Below, in pieces: positions 16,946-25,145 of a stretch of 64,000 nt of DNA. The stretch is taken from the NCBI RefSeq assembly GCF_021215455.1, contig NZ_JAJPWV010000003.1, forward strand, positions 434,001-498,000, in the 5' to 3' direction. The notes under the pieces are model-generated. The model had not been told where the DNA came from and did not search any database. It saw nothing but the letters and a program-made list of their open reading frames with translations. The stretch comes from Mucilaginibacter roseus (GTDB lineage Bacteria; Bacteroidota; Bacteroidia; Sphingobacteriales; Sphingobacteriaceae). The position numbers were made by a program, and so were the translations under genes. Every line of letters begins with the position of its first letter. The first letter of the stretch is position 1.

Positions 16946-17755
16946 ATGAAAACGCTGCATAACCATATTATTTTGTACGATGCGGAATGCCCTATGTGCA
17001 ACCTGTATACCAAAGCTTTTGTAAATGCAGGTATGTTAGACGACACCGGCAGAACGGCCTATCAGGAAACACCCGAAATGCTTTGTCCGCTGATTGACCG
17101 GCAGCGGGCCGTTAATGAGATAGCCCTGGTGAATACGGAAACCGGCGAAGTCAATTATGGCATCGAAAGTTTGTTTAAGGTAATTGGCAATTCTTTTCCT
17201 GCTTTTAAAGGCTTGTTCAGCTTTAAGCCATTTGTGTGGATATCAGCTAAGTGTTATGCCTTTATATCATACAACCGCAGGGTAATCATCCCGGCTAATA
17301 ATCATGACTATGCAATTCAGCCAACTTTCAGCCTGAAATTACGCTTGGCATATCTGCTATTTACATGGTTTATTGTCGGCACGGTATTAACGCAATATGC
17401 AGGTTTGCTGGTGCCCATGATATCAACAGGCAATGCATGGCGTGAGTACCTCATTTGTGGCGGGCAGATATTATTTCAGGGGATAGTAGTAAGCCTGTAT
17501 GCGCCTATTAAGCGTTGGGATTACCTGGGCAATATGATGACTATTTCGTTCGCAGGTGCGCTGCTTTTACTGCCTTTGATAATTGCAGCACAGCTTATCG
17601 CAATACCTCCAATGATAAGCACACTGTATTTTTTGGCGATTGCCGGGCTGATGTTTTTAGAACATATCCGCCGCACCAAATTGCTCAAGCTGGGCTGGCT
17701 GCTTACAATCACCTGGGCACTTTATCGCCTGTTTGTATTATTAATCATCATTTAA
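16946..17755 (+). CDS. DCC1-like thiol-disulfide oxidoreductase with membrane domain
   Basis: 269 residues. The N-terminal half (about 8-120) is a DUF393/DCC1-like thioredoxin-fold domain with the motif YDAECPMC (11-18) holding the CxxC pair. The C-terminal half has about four helices (from LAYLLFTWFIVGTVLTQYAG on), unlike the usual short soluble DCC1 proteins, placing the redox centre at the inner membrane. The substrate is unknown. It sits 21 bases after the small membrane protein and 12 before the epimerase, so one transcript is expected. Confidence 0.82.
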   Translation: MKTLHNHIILYDAECPMCNLYTKAFVNAGMLDDTGRTAYQETPEMLCPLIDRQRAVNEIALVNTETGEVNYGIESLFKVIGNSFPAFKGLFSFKPFVWISAKCYAFISYNRRVIIPANNHDYAIQPTFSLKLRLAYLLFTWFIVGTVLTQYAGLLVPMISTGNAWREYLICGGQILFQGIVVSLYAPIKRWDYLGNMMTISFAGALLLLPLIIAAQLIAIPPMISTLYFLAIAGLMFLEHIRRTKLLKLGWLLTITWALYRLFVLLIII

Positions 17756-17767
17756 AACTGAACCGTC

Positions 17768-18682
17768 ATGAAATACAATAAGGTGATACTTGCAGGCGGC
17801 AGCGGTTACTTAGGCACCGTGCTGGCGGCGCACTTTAGCAAACTGGCAAAAGAGGTAATTATATTTACCCGCAATCCTCAGCCACAAAACGGCAATATAA
17901 CCATGGTTTACTGGAACGGCCGTACCCTGGGCGATTGGGCCGTTCATTTAGAAGATAGCGACGTACTGATAAATCTGGCGGGCAAAAGCGTAAACTGCCG
18001 CTATAACAAAAAGAATAAGGCGGAGATATTTTCTTCCCGGCTAAACGCCACCCGGATATTGGGTGAAGCGCTCCTGCTGACTGATAACAAGCCCAAAGTA
18101 TGGATAAACGCGGCATCAGCTACTATTTACCGCCACGCTGAGGACAGGCCGCAGGATGAATATACCGGGGATATTGGCGCAGGCTTTTCAGTAGAGGTTT
18201 GTAAACAATGGGAGCAGGCTTTTGCCGAACAAAATATACGCGGCATTCGCAAAATAGTATTGCGCATCAGCATTGTGCTGGGTAAACATGGTGGTGTGGC
18301 CGGTTATTATTTAAATCTGGCCCGTTTTGGCTTAGGTGGGATACAGGGTAACGGCAAACAATATTTTAGCTGGGTGCACGAGGATGACGTTACCGGCAGT
18401 ATAGATTTTTTGCTGGATAACCCCAACCTGCAGGGTGCATTTAATATTGCATCACCAAACCCCATTCAAAACCGGGAGTTGATGGCCGTGATACGCAAAG
18501 CCGTAGGTGCCCCATTTGGCTTGCCTGCTACTAAATGGATGCTGGAAATAGGCACATGGCTGCTACGCACCGAAACTGAACTGATATTGAAAAGTCGCTG
18601 GGTTTTACCCACCCGGTTAACCGAAGCAAGCTACAATTTTAAAGTGCCGGATATAAAAACAGCTATTGAAAAATGTATTTAA
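17768..18682 (+). CDS. TIGR01777-family SDR epimerase-like oxidoreductase
   Basis: A 304-residue extended SDR protein. The nucleotide loop reads AGGSGYLGTVLA (about 9-20). Family segments include INLAGKSVNCRY, KVWINAASATIYR, IRKIVLRISIVLGKHGG and SWVHEDDVTGS; the C-terminal DUF1731 region reads LTEASYNFKVPDIKTAIE. Relatives include cell-division inhibitor SulA of cyanobacteria by name only; the biochemical reaction is unknown. It is embedded in the operon with DCC1-like and SRPBCC genes. Confidence 0.88.
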   Translation: MKYNKVILAGGSGYLGTVLAAHFSKLAKEVIIFTRNPQPQNGNITMVYWNGRTLGDWAVHLEDSDVLINLAGKSVNCRYNKKNKAEIFSSRLNATRILGEALLLTDNKPKVWINAASATIYRHAEDRPQDEYTGDIGAGFSVEVCKQWEQAFAEQNIRGIRKIVLRISIVLGKHGGVAGYYLNLARFGLGGIQGNGKQYFSWVHEDDVTGSIDFLLDNPNLQGAFNIASPNPIQNRELMAVIRKAVGAPFGLPATKWMLEIGTWLLRTETELILKSRWVLPTRLTEASYNFKVPDIKTAIEKCI

Positions 18683-18706
18683 CACTTAAACCTTATCATT
18701 TATATT

Positions 18707-19669
18707 ATGACAACCAACTTTTTGAAACCATTTCGGCTTATAGTTTTTCCTTTAGCTTTCGCATTTATCTGCTATTTTATATTCGGTATTGACAGCTTTG
18801 AGGATCTTTTCAATATTATGTCCATCAGCTTTATCTTTCTTGTACCATTTAGCATCGGCTTGCTTACAGTTTATTTTTCCGACATCCAATTGATTAAAAA
18901 AATAAGATATGCAATGTTGGCCCCATGGATAAGCATTATGGCTTTTTTCCTGATCACATTATTCCTTTCGTTAGAGGGCTGGGCTTGCTGGCTGATGATT
19001 TTGCCCGTGTTTTTATTTGCAGCGAGTTTAGGTGGCTTAATAGCCCGGCGTTACCGCTTACGTAAATACCGCAATGAAAAAATACAAGTATCCCTTTTTG
19101 TACTTCTCCCCTTCCTGATATCACCAATTGAACGCTACATTGGTGATCATCCTTCAATTTACAAAGCGTATACCTATATCGATATTGACGCCGACAAGGC
19201 TCATATCTGGAATAACGTAACCCGTGTAAGGGGCATCACATCAACCGAAGATAAGGGCTGGCTTACTGAAACCCTTGGCTTTCCGCGCCCGTTGCGCGCA
19301 GAGTTGAACTATAACGGTGTGGGCGGTTATCGCAAGGCTATATTTGATAAAGGATTGATCTTTCACGAGCAGGTTACCAACTATTCAGATCAAAAATTTA
19401 TGCGTTTTACCATCAAGGCTAACCCGCACGAGATACCCTCAACCACCATGGATGAACACGTGGTAATAGGCGGCGAATATTTTGATGTGATAGACGGAAC
19501 GTACGAGCTCGAACGATTGAACAATAAAACCTATCGCCTTCATTTATACAGTCACTTTAAGCTGACCACTACCTTCAACTTTTACGCAGGCCTGTGGGCC
19601 GATTGGATAATGAAGGATATACAGAACAACATCCTCCAGGTAATTAAGCAGCGGGCAGAGGATATCTAA
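18707..19669 (+). CDS. Membrane protein with C-terminal SRPBCC-like domain
   Basis: 320 residues: about four N-terminal helices (residues 8-110) and a basic loop (RRYRLRKYRNEK), then a long soluble region from about residue 150 to 315 whose order (IDIDADKAHIWNNVTRV ... YELERLNNKTYRLHLYSHF ... NFYAGLWADWIMKDIQNNI) resembles the START/SRPBCC hydrophobic-ligand fold. A lipid or polyketide-like ligand is plausible but inferred. It lies 24 bases after the epimerase and 19 before the next gene. Confidence 0.7.
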   Translation: MTTNFLKPFRLIVFPLAFAFICYFIFGIDSFEDLFNIMSISFIFLVPFSIGLLTVYFSDIQLIKKIRYAMLAPWISIMAFFLITLFLSLEGWACWLMILPVFLFAASLGGLIARRYRLRKYRNEKIQVSLFVLLPFLISPIERYIGDHPSIYKAYTYIDIDADKAHIWNNVTRVRGITSTEDKGWLTETLGFPRPLRAELNYNGVGGYRKAIFDKGLIFHEQVTNYSDQKFMRFTIKANPHEIPSTTMDEHVVIGGEYFDVIDGTYELERLNNKTYRLHLYSHFKLTTTFNFYAGLWADWIMKDIQNNILQVIKQRAEDI

Positions 19670-19688
19670 ACCTTATTACATATTCATC

Positions 19689-20198
19689 GTGAAAACACAA
19701 CAACAATTATTAAAACGCATACGAATTTGTATAATAGTTATTATTGTCGGACTGTTCATCAGCGGCGCTACGGCTTTTCCTTTAGAAACAGAGATCGGTT
19801 GGCTAACTAAAAACATGCAATTGCTACCTGTCTCTGCGCAAAATTGGTTGAACAGTATTTACCTGGCTTTGCATAAAACCAACATCCAATATCCCTATTT
19901 AGCTTACGGTACCGACTGGCTGGCCTTTGCACATTTAGTATTGGCCGTGTTGTTCATTGGCCCGTACAGGCATCCGGTTAAAAATTTATGGGTAATTCAG
20001 TTTGGCATGATCGCCAGCGTAGCCATATTTCCGCTGGCGTTTATAGCAGGTGGCGTTCGGGGCATACCCGTGTTTTGGCAATTCATTGATTGCTCGTTCG
20101 GCATTATATGTATGCTGCCGCTCTTTATTGTTTATAGAAATATCCATGAATTGACAGCGCTTTATGCTAAGCAGGGAATAATAGTGCCGGCCGTTTAA
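19689..20198 (+). CDS. Four-helix membrane protein, last gene of operon
   Basis: 169 residues beginning at GTG. Helices are visible at about 13-30, 78-97, 105-125 and 130-150. Conserved-looking features are YGTDWLAFAHLVLAVLFIG and GGVRGIPVFWQFIDCSFG. Function unknown. The stop overlaps the convergent anti-sigma gene by four bases, so the operon ends without its own terminator in the gap. Confidence 0.7.
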   Translation: MKTQQQLLKRIRICIIVIIVGLFISGATAFPLETEIGWLTKNMQLLPVSAQNWLNSIYLALHKTNIQYPYLAYGTDWLAFAHLVLAVLFIGPYRHPVKNLWVIQFGMIASVAIFPLAFIAGGVRGIPVFWQFIDCSFGIICMLPLFIVYRNIHELTALYAKQGIIVPAV

Positions 20199-21022
20199 AT
20201 ATTGCTGATTACCATCATGGCATCCATGGTAGGGTTAACGCTGCCGCCTCGTGGTTCAAGCGTTACGGCAAAGGCTTGGGGCTGCTCAACGGCTTTCATT
20301 TCCTTCATGCCAGATGTGTCAGCCTTAACATCAAATAAACCCAGGTCAACCGGCTTTCCGGCCACAATAGCCCATAGCTGGTATTGGTGTTTTTTGTCAT
20401 TGGCAGGCATTTTCATGCCTTCCATGTCAATCATCACTTTTTTCTTTTGTGGGCTCCATGCAACGGTTAATGCAGAAGCAGGTGCCTTCGGCGTACCTTT
20501 AAGTTTTATAAAGCGGAAGGAATGATCGCGCAGCACGCTGATCTGCCCGTCCATCAAATTTACCTGGCTGCTAAAACGTTGGTTTTGGCTTTGTAACGAC
20601 GTTATTAACTCAGTAGATTGTTTTAGCCTTCCATACAAACCTATTATGGCAACTATGCTGATCACCAACAGGAAAAGACTGGCGGCAAAACCATACTTGT
20701 AAAAGTTAACACTACGTGCGGGTAGTTGAACTACTTTCGCATCCTCATCGTCAGTATAAATCCGTGCTTTGGTGAAAATTTTATCGTCGGCTAAATTGGT
20801 AAGCAGGCTGTTAAGTACGCGGTTGCGCTGGTGCTCCGATGGTTCTATGGCTTGCTCAAGGGCGTAGCTCTCCATGGCTTTTTCTATCGCGTCCAGTTCA
20901 GCTTTAATCTTCGGATATTTTATAGCAGCAGCCTCAACCTGTTGCCTTTCGTCAGGAGTAACATCCCCCAAAACGTAAAGCTCCAGTATTCCCGACTCAA
21001 TATATGCGCTTATGTCTTCCAA
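20195..21022 (-). CDS. RskA-type anti-sigma factor
   Basis: 275 residues, TTG start nine bases after the sigma factor stop. An N-terminal cytosolic region (about 1-110) starts DISAYIESGILELYVLGDVTPDERQ, the typical sigma-binding fold without a zinc motif. One helix (about 113-133, AASLFLLVISIVAIIGLYG) crosses the inner membrane. The periplasmic half (about 175-275) shows the RskA pattern HQYQLWAIVAGKPVDLGLFD and VTLEPRGGSVNPTM. It should hold the partner sigma factor inactive until a signal reaches the periplasmic domain. Confidence 0.9.
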   Translation of the reverse strand: MEDISAYIESGILELYVLGDVTPDERQQVEAAAIKYPKIKAELDAIEKAMESYALEQAIEPSEHQRNRVLNSLLTNLADDKIFTKARIYTDDEDAKVVQLPARSVNFYKYGFAASLFLLVISIVAIIGLYGRLKQSTELITSLQSQNQRFSSQVNLMDGQISVLRDHSFRFIKLKGTPKAPASALTVAWSPQKKKVMIDMEGMKMPANDKKHQYQLWAIVAGKPVDLGLFDVKADTSGMKEMKAVEQPQAFAVTLEPRGGSVNPTMDAMMVISNI

Positions 21023-21030
21023 TTTTCTTA

Positions 21031-21579
21031 TTAAAACTGTTTTCTGAGCTGCTGTATCGCCATTCGTAACCGTGTTTTTACTGTACCCAAAGGCACACCC
21101 AATTCATCGGCAGCCTCAACATGGGTATATCCTTTAAAATATACCAGGTCAAGTATTGATCTTTGCTCCTGCTTAAGTGTTTGCACCAGATCCTTCAAGC
21201 CGAGTAGTTCGGGCTTGTAAACCGTGTTTCTTTGCTCGTCAATAAAAGTTACGTTATTTTCGAGCTCTTGGTTTTTAGTTTGGTTCTTAAAATCTTTAGA
21301 TCTCACCTTATCAATGGCCAAATTGCGCGCAATATTCACCATCCAGGTAAATAAACGCCCCTTTTCGGCACTGTAAGCCGAAAAAGATTGCCATATTTTT
21401 ATAAAAGTTTCCTGTAATACATCTTCTGCCGATGGCTCATCGTTAATAATGCGCAGGATAACACCGTACAACGATGCGGAATACATGTCATATAAGGCTT
21501 CGGCAGCCACTTTCTCGCGCTGACGGAGCCCTCTAACTAATTCTTCTTCAGTCAGTGATATTTTGGGTCTTCTACTCAC
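21031..21579 (-). CDS. ECF sigma factor, SigK-like
   Basis: 182 residues with GTG start. Region 2 is INDEPSAEDVLQETFIKIWQSF with KGRLFTWMVNIARNLAID; region 4 is LKQEQRSILDLVYFKGYTHVEAADELGVPLGTVKTRLRMA, spread over about 130-175. Together with the adjacent RskA-like gene it forms a classic SigK/RskA pair, usually self-regulated and active in envelope or redox stress. The promoter is expected in the 20 bases to lipA or further upstream; the pair may be read through from lipA. Confidence 0.93.
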   Translation of the reverse strand: MSRRPKISLTEEELVRGLRQREKVAAEALYDMYSASLYGVILRIINDEPSAEDVLQETFIKIWQSFSAYSAEKGRLFTWMVNIARNLAIDKVRSKDFKNQTKNQELENNVTFIDEQRNTVYKPELLGLKDLVQTLKQEQRSILDLVYFKGYTHVEAADELGVPLGTVKTRLRMAIQQLRKQF

Positions 21580-21602
21580 TGGCTACAAGGTAAAAAGAAA
21601 AA

Positions 21603-22481
21603 TTAAAAATCAAACAGGTGTTTCTCGGCATGATACGATGAGCGCACTAATGGTCCGCTCTCTACATACCTGAAACCCATCTCGAGGCCTTTTTGTTTGT
21701 AGAAGTTAAATTGATCGGGATGTATCCAGTCAACCACAGGGTGGTGATTGCGTGTAGGTTGCAAATACTGGCCCAGTGTAAGTATATGTACACCTGCATC
21801 GAGCAGGTCAGCCATGGCCTCCAAAACATCGGCCTCGGTTTCGCCCAAGCCCAGCATAATGCCTGATTTGGTGCGCAACCCGGCTGCTGATATATGGCGC
21901 AAACAATCTAAACTACGATCGTATTTAGCTTGTATACGTACTTCGCGGGTAAGCCTGCGTACGGTTTCCAAGTTGTGCGATACCACTTCGGGCCTTACCT
22001 CTAACACACGTGCCAGGTTATCCCAGTTACCTTTAAAGTCAGGCAGTAAAGTTTCAAGGGTAGTTTCAGGGCTTTCCCTGCGGATAGCATTAATGGTTTC
22101 GGCCCAGATGATGGAACCACCGTCCTTAAGGTCGTCACGGTCAACCGAGGTAATTACGCAGTGTTTAACCTGCATTAATTTCACCGAGTTAGCCACGCGG
22201 TTTGGCTCATCCAGATCAACCGCTAAGGGCCTGCCGGTAGCTACCGCGCAAAACGAGCACGAGCGGGTACAAATGTTGCCCAGTATCATGAAGGTTGCCG
22301 TACCCGCGCCCCAGCATTCGCCCATGTTAGGGCAATTGCCACTCTCGCAAATGGTATGCAGCTTGTGCGTATCAACAAGGCTACGCACCTGTGCATATTC
22401 TTTACCAACAGGAAGCCTCACTCTTAACCAATCTGGTTTACGCTGCACTTGTGTGGCTGGAATTACCGGCAAATCAATCAT
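21603..22481 (-). CDS. lipA: Lipoyl synthase
   Basis: A radical-SAM enzyme inserting two sulfurs into protein-bound octanoyl groups to make lipoate for 2-oxoacid dehydrogenases. 292 residues. The auxiliary cluster ligands are C45, C50 and C56 ([12 protein letters not shown]), the radical-SAM ligands C71, C75 and C78 (CTRSCSFC), and the terminal serine ligand lies in [10 protein letters not shown]. Length and motifs are complete. lipB is not adjacent. Confidence 0.97.
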   Translation of the reverse strand: MIDLPVIPATQVQRKPDWLRVRLPVGKEYAQVRSLVDTHKLHTICESGNCPNMGECWGAGTATFMILGNICTRSCSFCAVATGRPLAVDLDEPNRVANSVKLMQVKHCVITSVDRDDLKDGGSIIWAETINAIRRESPETTLETLLPDFKGNWDNLARVLEVRPEVVSHNLETVRRLTREVRIQAKYDRSLDCLRHISAAGLRTKSGIMLGLGETEADVLEAMADLLDAGVHILTLGQYLQPTRNHHPVVDWIHPDQFNFYKQKGLEMGFRYVESGPLVRSSYHAEKHLFDF

Positions 22482-22486
22482 AACAA

Positions 22487-22494
22487 CAAAAGTA
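22487..22494 (-). promoter_or_regulatory. -7 box (TACTTTTG) five bases before lipA ATG
   Basis: Matches TAnnTTTG. No TTTG at the canonical distance was found. Candidate leaderless start. Confidence 0.25.
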
Positions 22495-22594
22495 AGTAAA
22501 AACCATATAACGCCCTACAGCCCCAAATAATATATTACAGTGGATTGATAAAGGTAGTATTTGCTTACCTATTGAATTTAGCTAATTTAGCCTT

Positions 22595-22996
22595 ATGGCA
22601 ACAATCGAAACTACATACCTGGGCGGCTTGCGTACGGAGGCTACCCACTTACAATCGGGCACTAAAATAATTACTGATGCACCCGTTGATAATAACGGCA
22701 AAGGCGAGGCATTTTCACCAACCGATCTGTTAGCTGCATCATTGGGCAGTTGCATGATGACCATTATGGGCATTGCCGCCAATACCCATGGCATTGACAT
22801 TGATAACACGCAATGCTCCATCACTAAAATTATGGCTGCCAATCCGCGCCGTGTAGCCGAGGTAGTAGTTAACTTTAAATTTCCGAAAGAATATACTGAT
22901 AAAGAGAAGAAAATTTTGGAACACGCCGCGCTTACCTGCCCTGTGCACTTGAGCCTTGGCGAGGATGTGAAAAAGACGGTGGATTTTGGGTGGTAG
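22595..22996 (+). CDS. OsmC-family peroxiredoxin-like protein
   Basis: 133 residues of the OsmC/Ohr fold that detoxifies organic or other hydroperoxides in the cytosol. The two reactive cysteines are visible in LAASLGSCMMTIMG (about residue 53) and ALTCPVHLSL (about 115). The sequence resembles the YhfA/OsmC-like branch more than Ohr. It is monocistronic and ends at a bidirectional terminator shared with the YtxJ gene. Confidence 0.9.
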   Translation: MATIETTYLGGLRTEATHLQSGTKIITDAPVDNNGKGEAFSPTDLLAASLGSCMMTIMGIAANTHGIDIDNTQCSITKIMAANPRRVAEVVVNFKFPKEYTDKEKKILEHAALTCPVHLSLGEDVKKTVDFGW

Positions 22997-23072
22997 ATTT
23001 TTAGTCCGGAAGTCGGGGAAGTCTGAAAGACCGAAAGACAAAGGAATGATCTTCACATACCATATAAAACAG

Positions 23073-23094
23073 AAAGCGGCCATCAAGCCGCTTT
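23073..23094. terminator. Bidirectional terminator between OsmC and YtxJ
   Basis: Stem AAAGCGGC / GCCGCTTT (23073-23080 and 23087-23094) with a T-rich tail. On either side the strings AGTCCGGAAGTCGGG and CTTCCGGACTTGCTGACTTCCCGACT form a longer imperfect palindrome. Confidence 0.7.
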
Positions 23095-23162
23095 TCTTGT
23101 TATGTTGTATGAATATATATCGCTTTAAAAACTTCCGGACTTGCTGACTTCCCGACTATAAT

Positions 23163-23492
23163 CTAAACCACCATCGTCAACGCTTCTTCTACCGAAATGC
23201 CGCCGTGTGATTGATCGAGAATACATTCGCCGCTTTTGATCAGTAACATCTGCGGCGATTCGTGATGTACGTGGAAATCCGCAGCTATTTGGTTTGACAG
23301 TTCGCGGTATTTAATCAGATCTAAAAAGTAAAGTGAAATATCGTCAGGAATATCGCTCCACTCCAACTCAAAACGTTTTTTAGCCATCATGCTGATAGAG
23401 CAGCGTGTGCTATGCTTAAAAATAATGCTATACCCGGGGTGTTGCTTTATTTCGTTAATCTGATCTGCCGACTCCAGCGCTATCCACTTCAT
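23163..23492 (-). CDS. ytxJ: Bacillithiol-system monothiol bacilliredoxin, YtxJ-like
   Basis: A 109-residue thioredoxin-fold protein. The active site reads HSTRCSISMMAKKRFE, corresponding to the TCPIS-type single-cysteine motif of YtxJ/BrxC proteins, which remove bacillithiol from proteins. HESPQMLLIKSGECILDQSHGGIS is the usual conserved end. It implies that the organism uses bacillithiol; synthesis genes are not in this window. It is monocistronic, with a TAATTTTG box at 23525-23532. Confidence 0.88.
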   Translation of the reverse strand: MKWIALESADQINEIKQHPGYSIIFKHSTRCSISMMAKKRFELEWSDIPDDISLYFLDLIKYRELSNQIAADFHVHHESPQMLLIKSGECILDQSHGGISVEEALTMVV

Positions 23493-23584
23493 TTGTTAAA
23501 GTTTTTATCAATTTAATACTGATACAAAATTACAGCAAAGCCCTGTAAATGTTTGCAAACGGCATTAAATATGACATTTTGCTG

Positions 23585-23692
23585 TTAGCGCCCGCGCGGA
23601 TATGATCCGTAAGCCGGACATAGTTTGTTTGAACACGATGCCAAGGCACCCATAGCCAGCACTACCAAAGCAATGTATGCGATCTTTTTCAT
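23585..23692 (-). CDS. 35-residue lipoprotein with CPAYGSYP motif
   Basis: A 36-codon frame encodes MKKIAYIALVVLAMGALASC then SNKLCPAYGSYPRGR. It has a signal peptide with a lipobox ending ALASC, and a 15-residue mature peptide containing CPAY. From memory, similarly short Bacteroidota lipoproteins share the CPAY core, which argues it is real. It lies between the ytxJ and ribH genes on the same strand, 34 bases after ribH. The mature peptide would be tethered to a membrane by its lipidated cysteine and has a second, free cysteine. Function unknown. Confidence 0.65.
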   Translation of the reverse strand: MKKIAYIALVVLAMGALASCSNKLCPAYGSYPRGR

Positions 23693-23726
23693 AATACTTG
23701 TGTTAACGTTTATAACCTGATAAAGT

Positions 23727-24224
23727 TTAAGCCTGCAACGTGCGCGCCAAATCAGCCATTTTTATAGCTGTAACCGCTGCTTCGTCGCCCTTATTACCAT
23801 GTTTACCACCGGCGCGGTCAATTGCCTGCTGCTGGTTATCAGTAGTAAGTACACCAAATATAACAGGTTTCGAATACTTTATGGCAACATTACTTACGCC
23901 ATTTGCAACAGCATCGCAAATAAAATCAAAGTGGCGTGTTTCGCCCTGTATCACGCAACCCAGGCAAATTACGGCATCCAGGTTAGGTTTATTCTTCAAC
24001 AGCAGTTCGGCCCCTGATGTAAGCTCAAAACTACCGGGCACACTATAGCTGAAAATATTTTCGGGCAATGCGCCATTTTTTACCAGGCTTTGGTACGCGC
24101 CTTCGTAAAGGGCATTGGTTATCTCAGCGTTCCACTCGGCCACCACTATGCCAAAGGTATATGCGGCTGCATCAGGTATCTCGGTTGCCGAAAAGTCGGA
24201 CAGGTTTTTTAATTGTGTTGCCAT
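23727..24224 (-). CDS. ribH: 6,7-dimethyl-8-ribityllumazine synthase
   Basis: Catalyses the penultimate step of riboflavin synthesis, condensing the pyrimidinedione with 3,4-dihydroxybutanone 4-phosphate; it forms icosahedral shells. 165 residues with SYSVPGSFEL, LGCVIQGETRHFDF (catalytic H98), PVIFGVLTTDNQQQA and the RAGGKHGNKG segment. All substrate-binding motifs are intact. Other rib genes are elsewhere. No FMN riboswitch is seen upstream. Confidence 0.97.
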   Translation of the reverse strand: MATQLKNLSDFSATEIPDAAAYTFGIVVAEWNAEITNALYEGAYQSLVKNGALPENIFSYSVPGSFELTSGAELLLKNKPNLDAVICLGCVIQGETRHFDFICDAVANGVSNVAIKYSKPVIFGVLTTDNQQQAIDRAGGKHGNKGDEAAVTAIKMADLARTLQA

Positions 24225-24247
24225 TTTAAATAGTTGTTAAATTTAAA

Positions 24248-24297
24248 AAGGTTGCAATGTTGAAATGTAATAACTCATTCTTCAACATTGCAACCTT
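24248..24297. repeat. Perfect 17-base inverted repeat
   Basis: Arms 24248-24264 (AAGGTTGCAATGTTGAA) and 24281-24297 with a 16-base loop, followed by a third partial copy TTATTGCAACCT. It lies in the short space between the TPR gene and ribH and may act as an attenuator or transcript-end hairpin. Confidence 0.7.
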
Positions 24298-24327
24298 CAA
24301 TTATTGCAACCTCATGTTAAGGTTTTA

Positions 24328-25002
24328 TTAGTTTGCCTCAACCCGGCCAATGTAAGCATCAATATTTTGTGCTTCAGCGCTGGTAGGGTAGTCGTTTTTA
24401 ATTTTGTTGTAAGCCTCGGCCGCTGATTTTTTGTCGTTAGTAGCCTCATATACCAAACCTAATTTTTTAAGGTACAATGGCGATAAAAAGCTGTTTGATG
24501 CTTTATCAACTGCTTTGTTGTAATAGCTGGCAGCGTCATCATATTTTTTCTGCTCAACGTATGCGTCGCCTATACCACCTAAAGCCTCAGCCGCAACCAT
24601 GTAATCGTCGCCGCGGTAATTGTTCAGGTTATCAATGGCTTTACCGTAATCGCCTTTGTTAAGGTATGCAATACCGATATAATAGTAAGCCAGGTTAGCA
24701 GCTTTGGTGTTACTGTATTCAGAGATGATCTTTTCAAACCCAGGATAACCGGCATCGCCTTTTATAGCTTTATCCCATTCTTTTTGTTGCCAAAACTCCT
24801 GGGCTACGTGCATCTGGTCGGCCGCTTTTACCTCGCGCGGACCAGCGTATGCTTTAAGATATATAAAGTATATGGCTATCAGCACTAAAACGGCCGCGGC
24901 TATAAATAATAAGCTCTTTCTGTTCTCGTTCACAAAACTCCCTGTATGTTTAACCGGTTTATCTTCGTTCACAATTTTGGTGTTTGCCTGGGTTGTCGAC
25001 AT
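24328..25002 (-). CDS. TPR membrane protein, YfgM-like
   Basis: 224 residues: a short cytosolic N-terminus, one helix (about 29-49, LLFIAAAVLVLIAIYFIYL), then tetratricopeptide repeats (about 70-215) such as AYYYIGIAYLNKGDYGKAIDNL and GIGDAYVEQKKYDDAASYYNKA. This is the layout of YfgM/UPF0070-like proteins that assist secreted protein folding or chaperone networks at the inner membrane. Its position upstream of ribH on the same strand is common in this phylum. Confidence 0.85.
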   Translation of the reverse strand: MSTTQANTKIVNEDKPVKHTGSFVNENRKSLLFIAAAVLVLIAIYFIYLKAYAGPREVKAADQMHVAQEFWQQKEWDKAIKGDAGYPGFEKIISEYSNTKAANLAYYYIGIAYLNKGDYGKAIDNLNNYRGDDYMVAAEALGGIGDAYVEQKKYDDAASYYNKAVDKASNSFLSPLYLKKLGLVYEATNDKKSAAEAYNKIKNDYPTSAEAQNIDAYIGRVEAN

Positions 25003-25145
25003 TCTTATTCAAAAATTAAGTTTGCAAAAATACAGTTTTCAAAGTTTTTATCAACACCTTTTAACTTAAATAATTAACCCTCGAAATTAAACCCGGATGG
25101 ATGCCTCGACCATCGCGCGGATTGTGTTACCTTTGAAGGCTCAAT

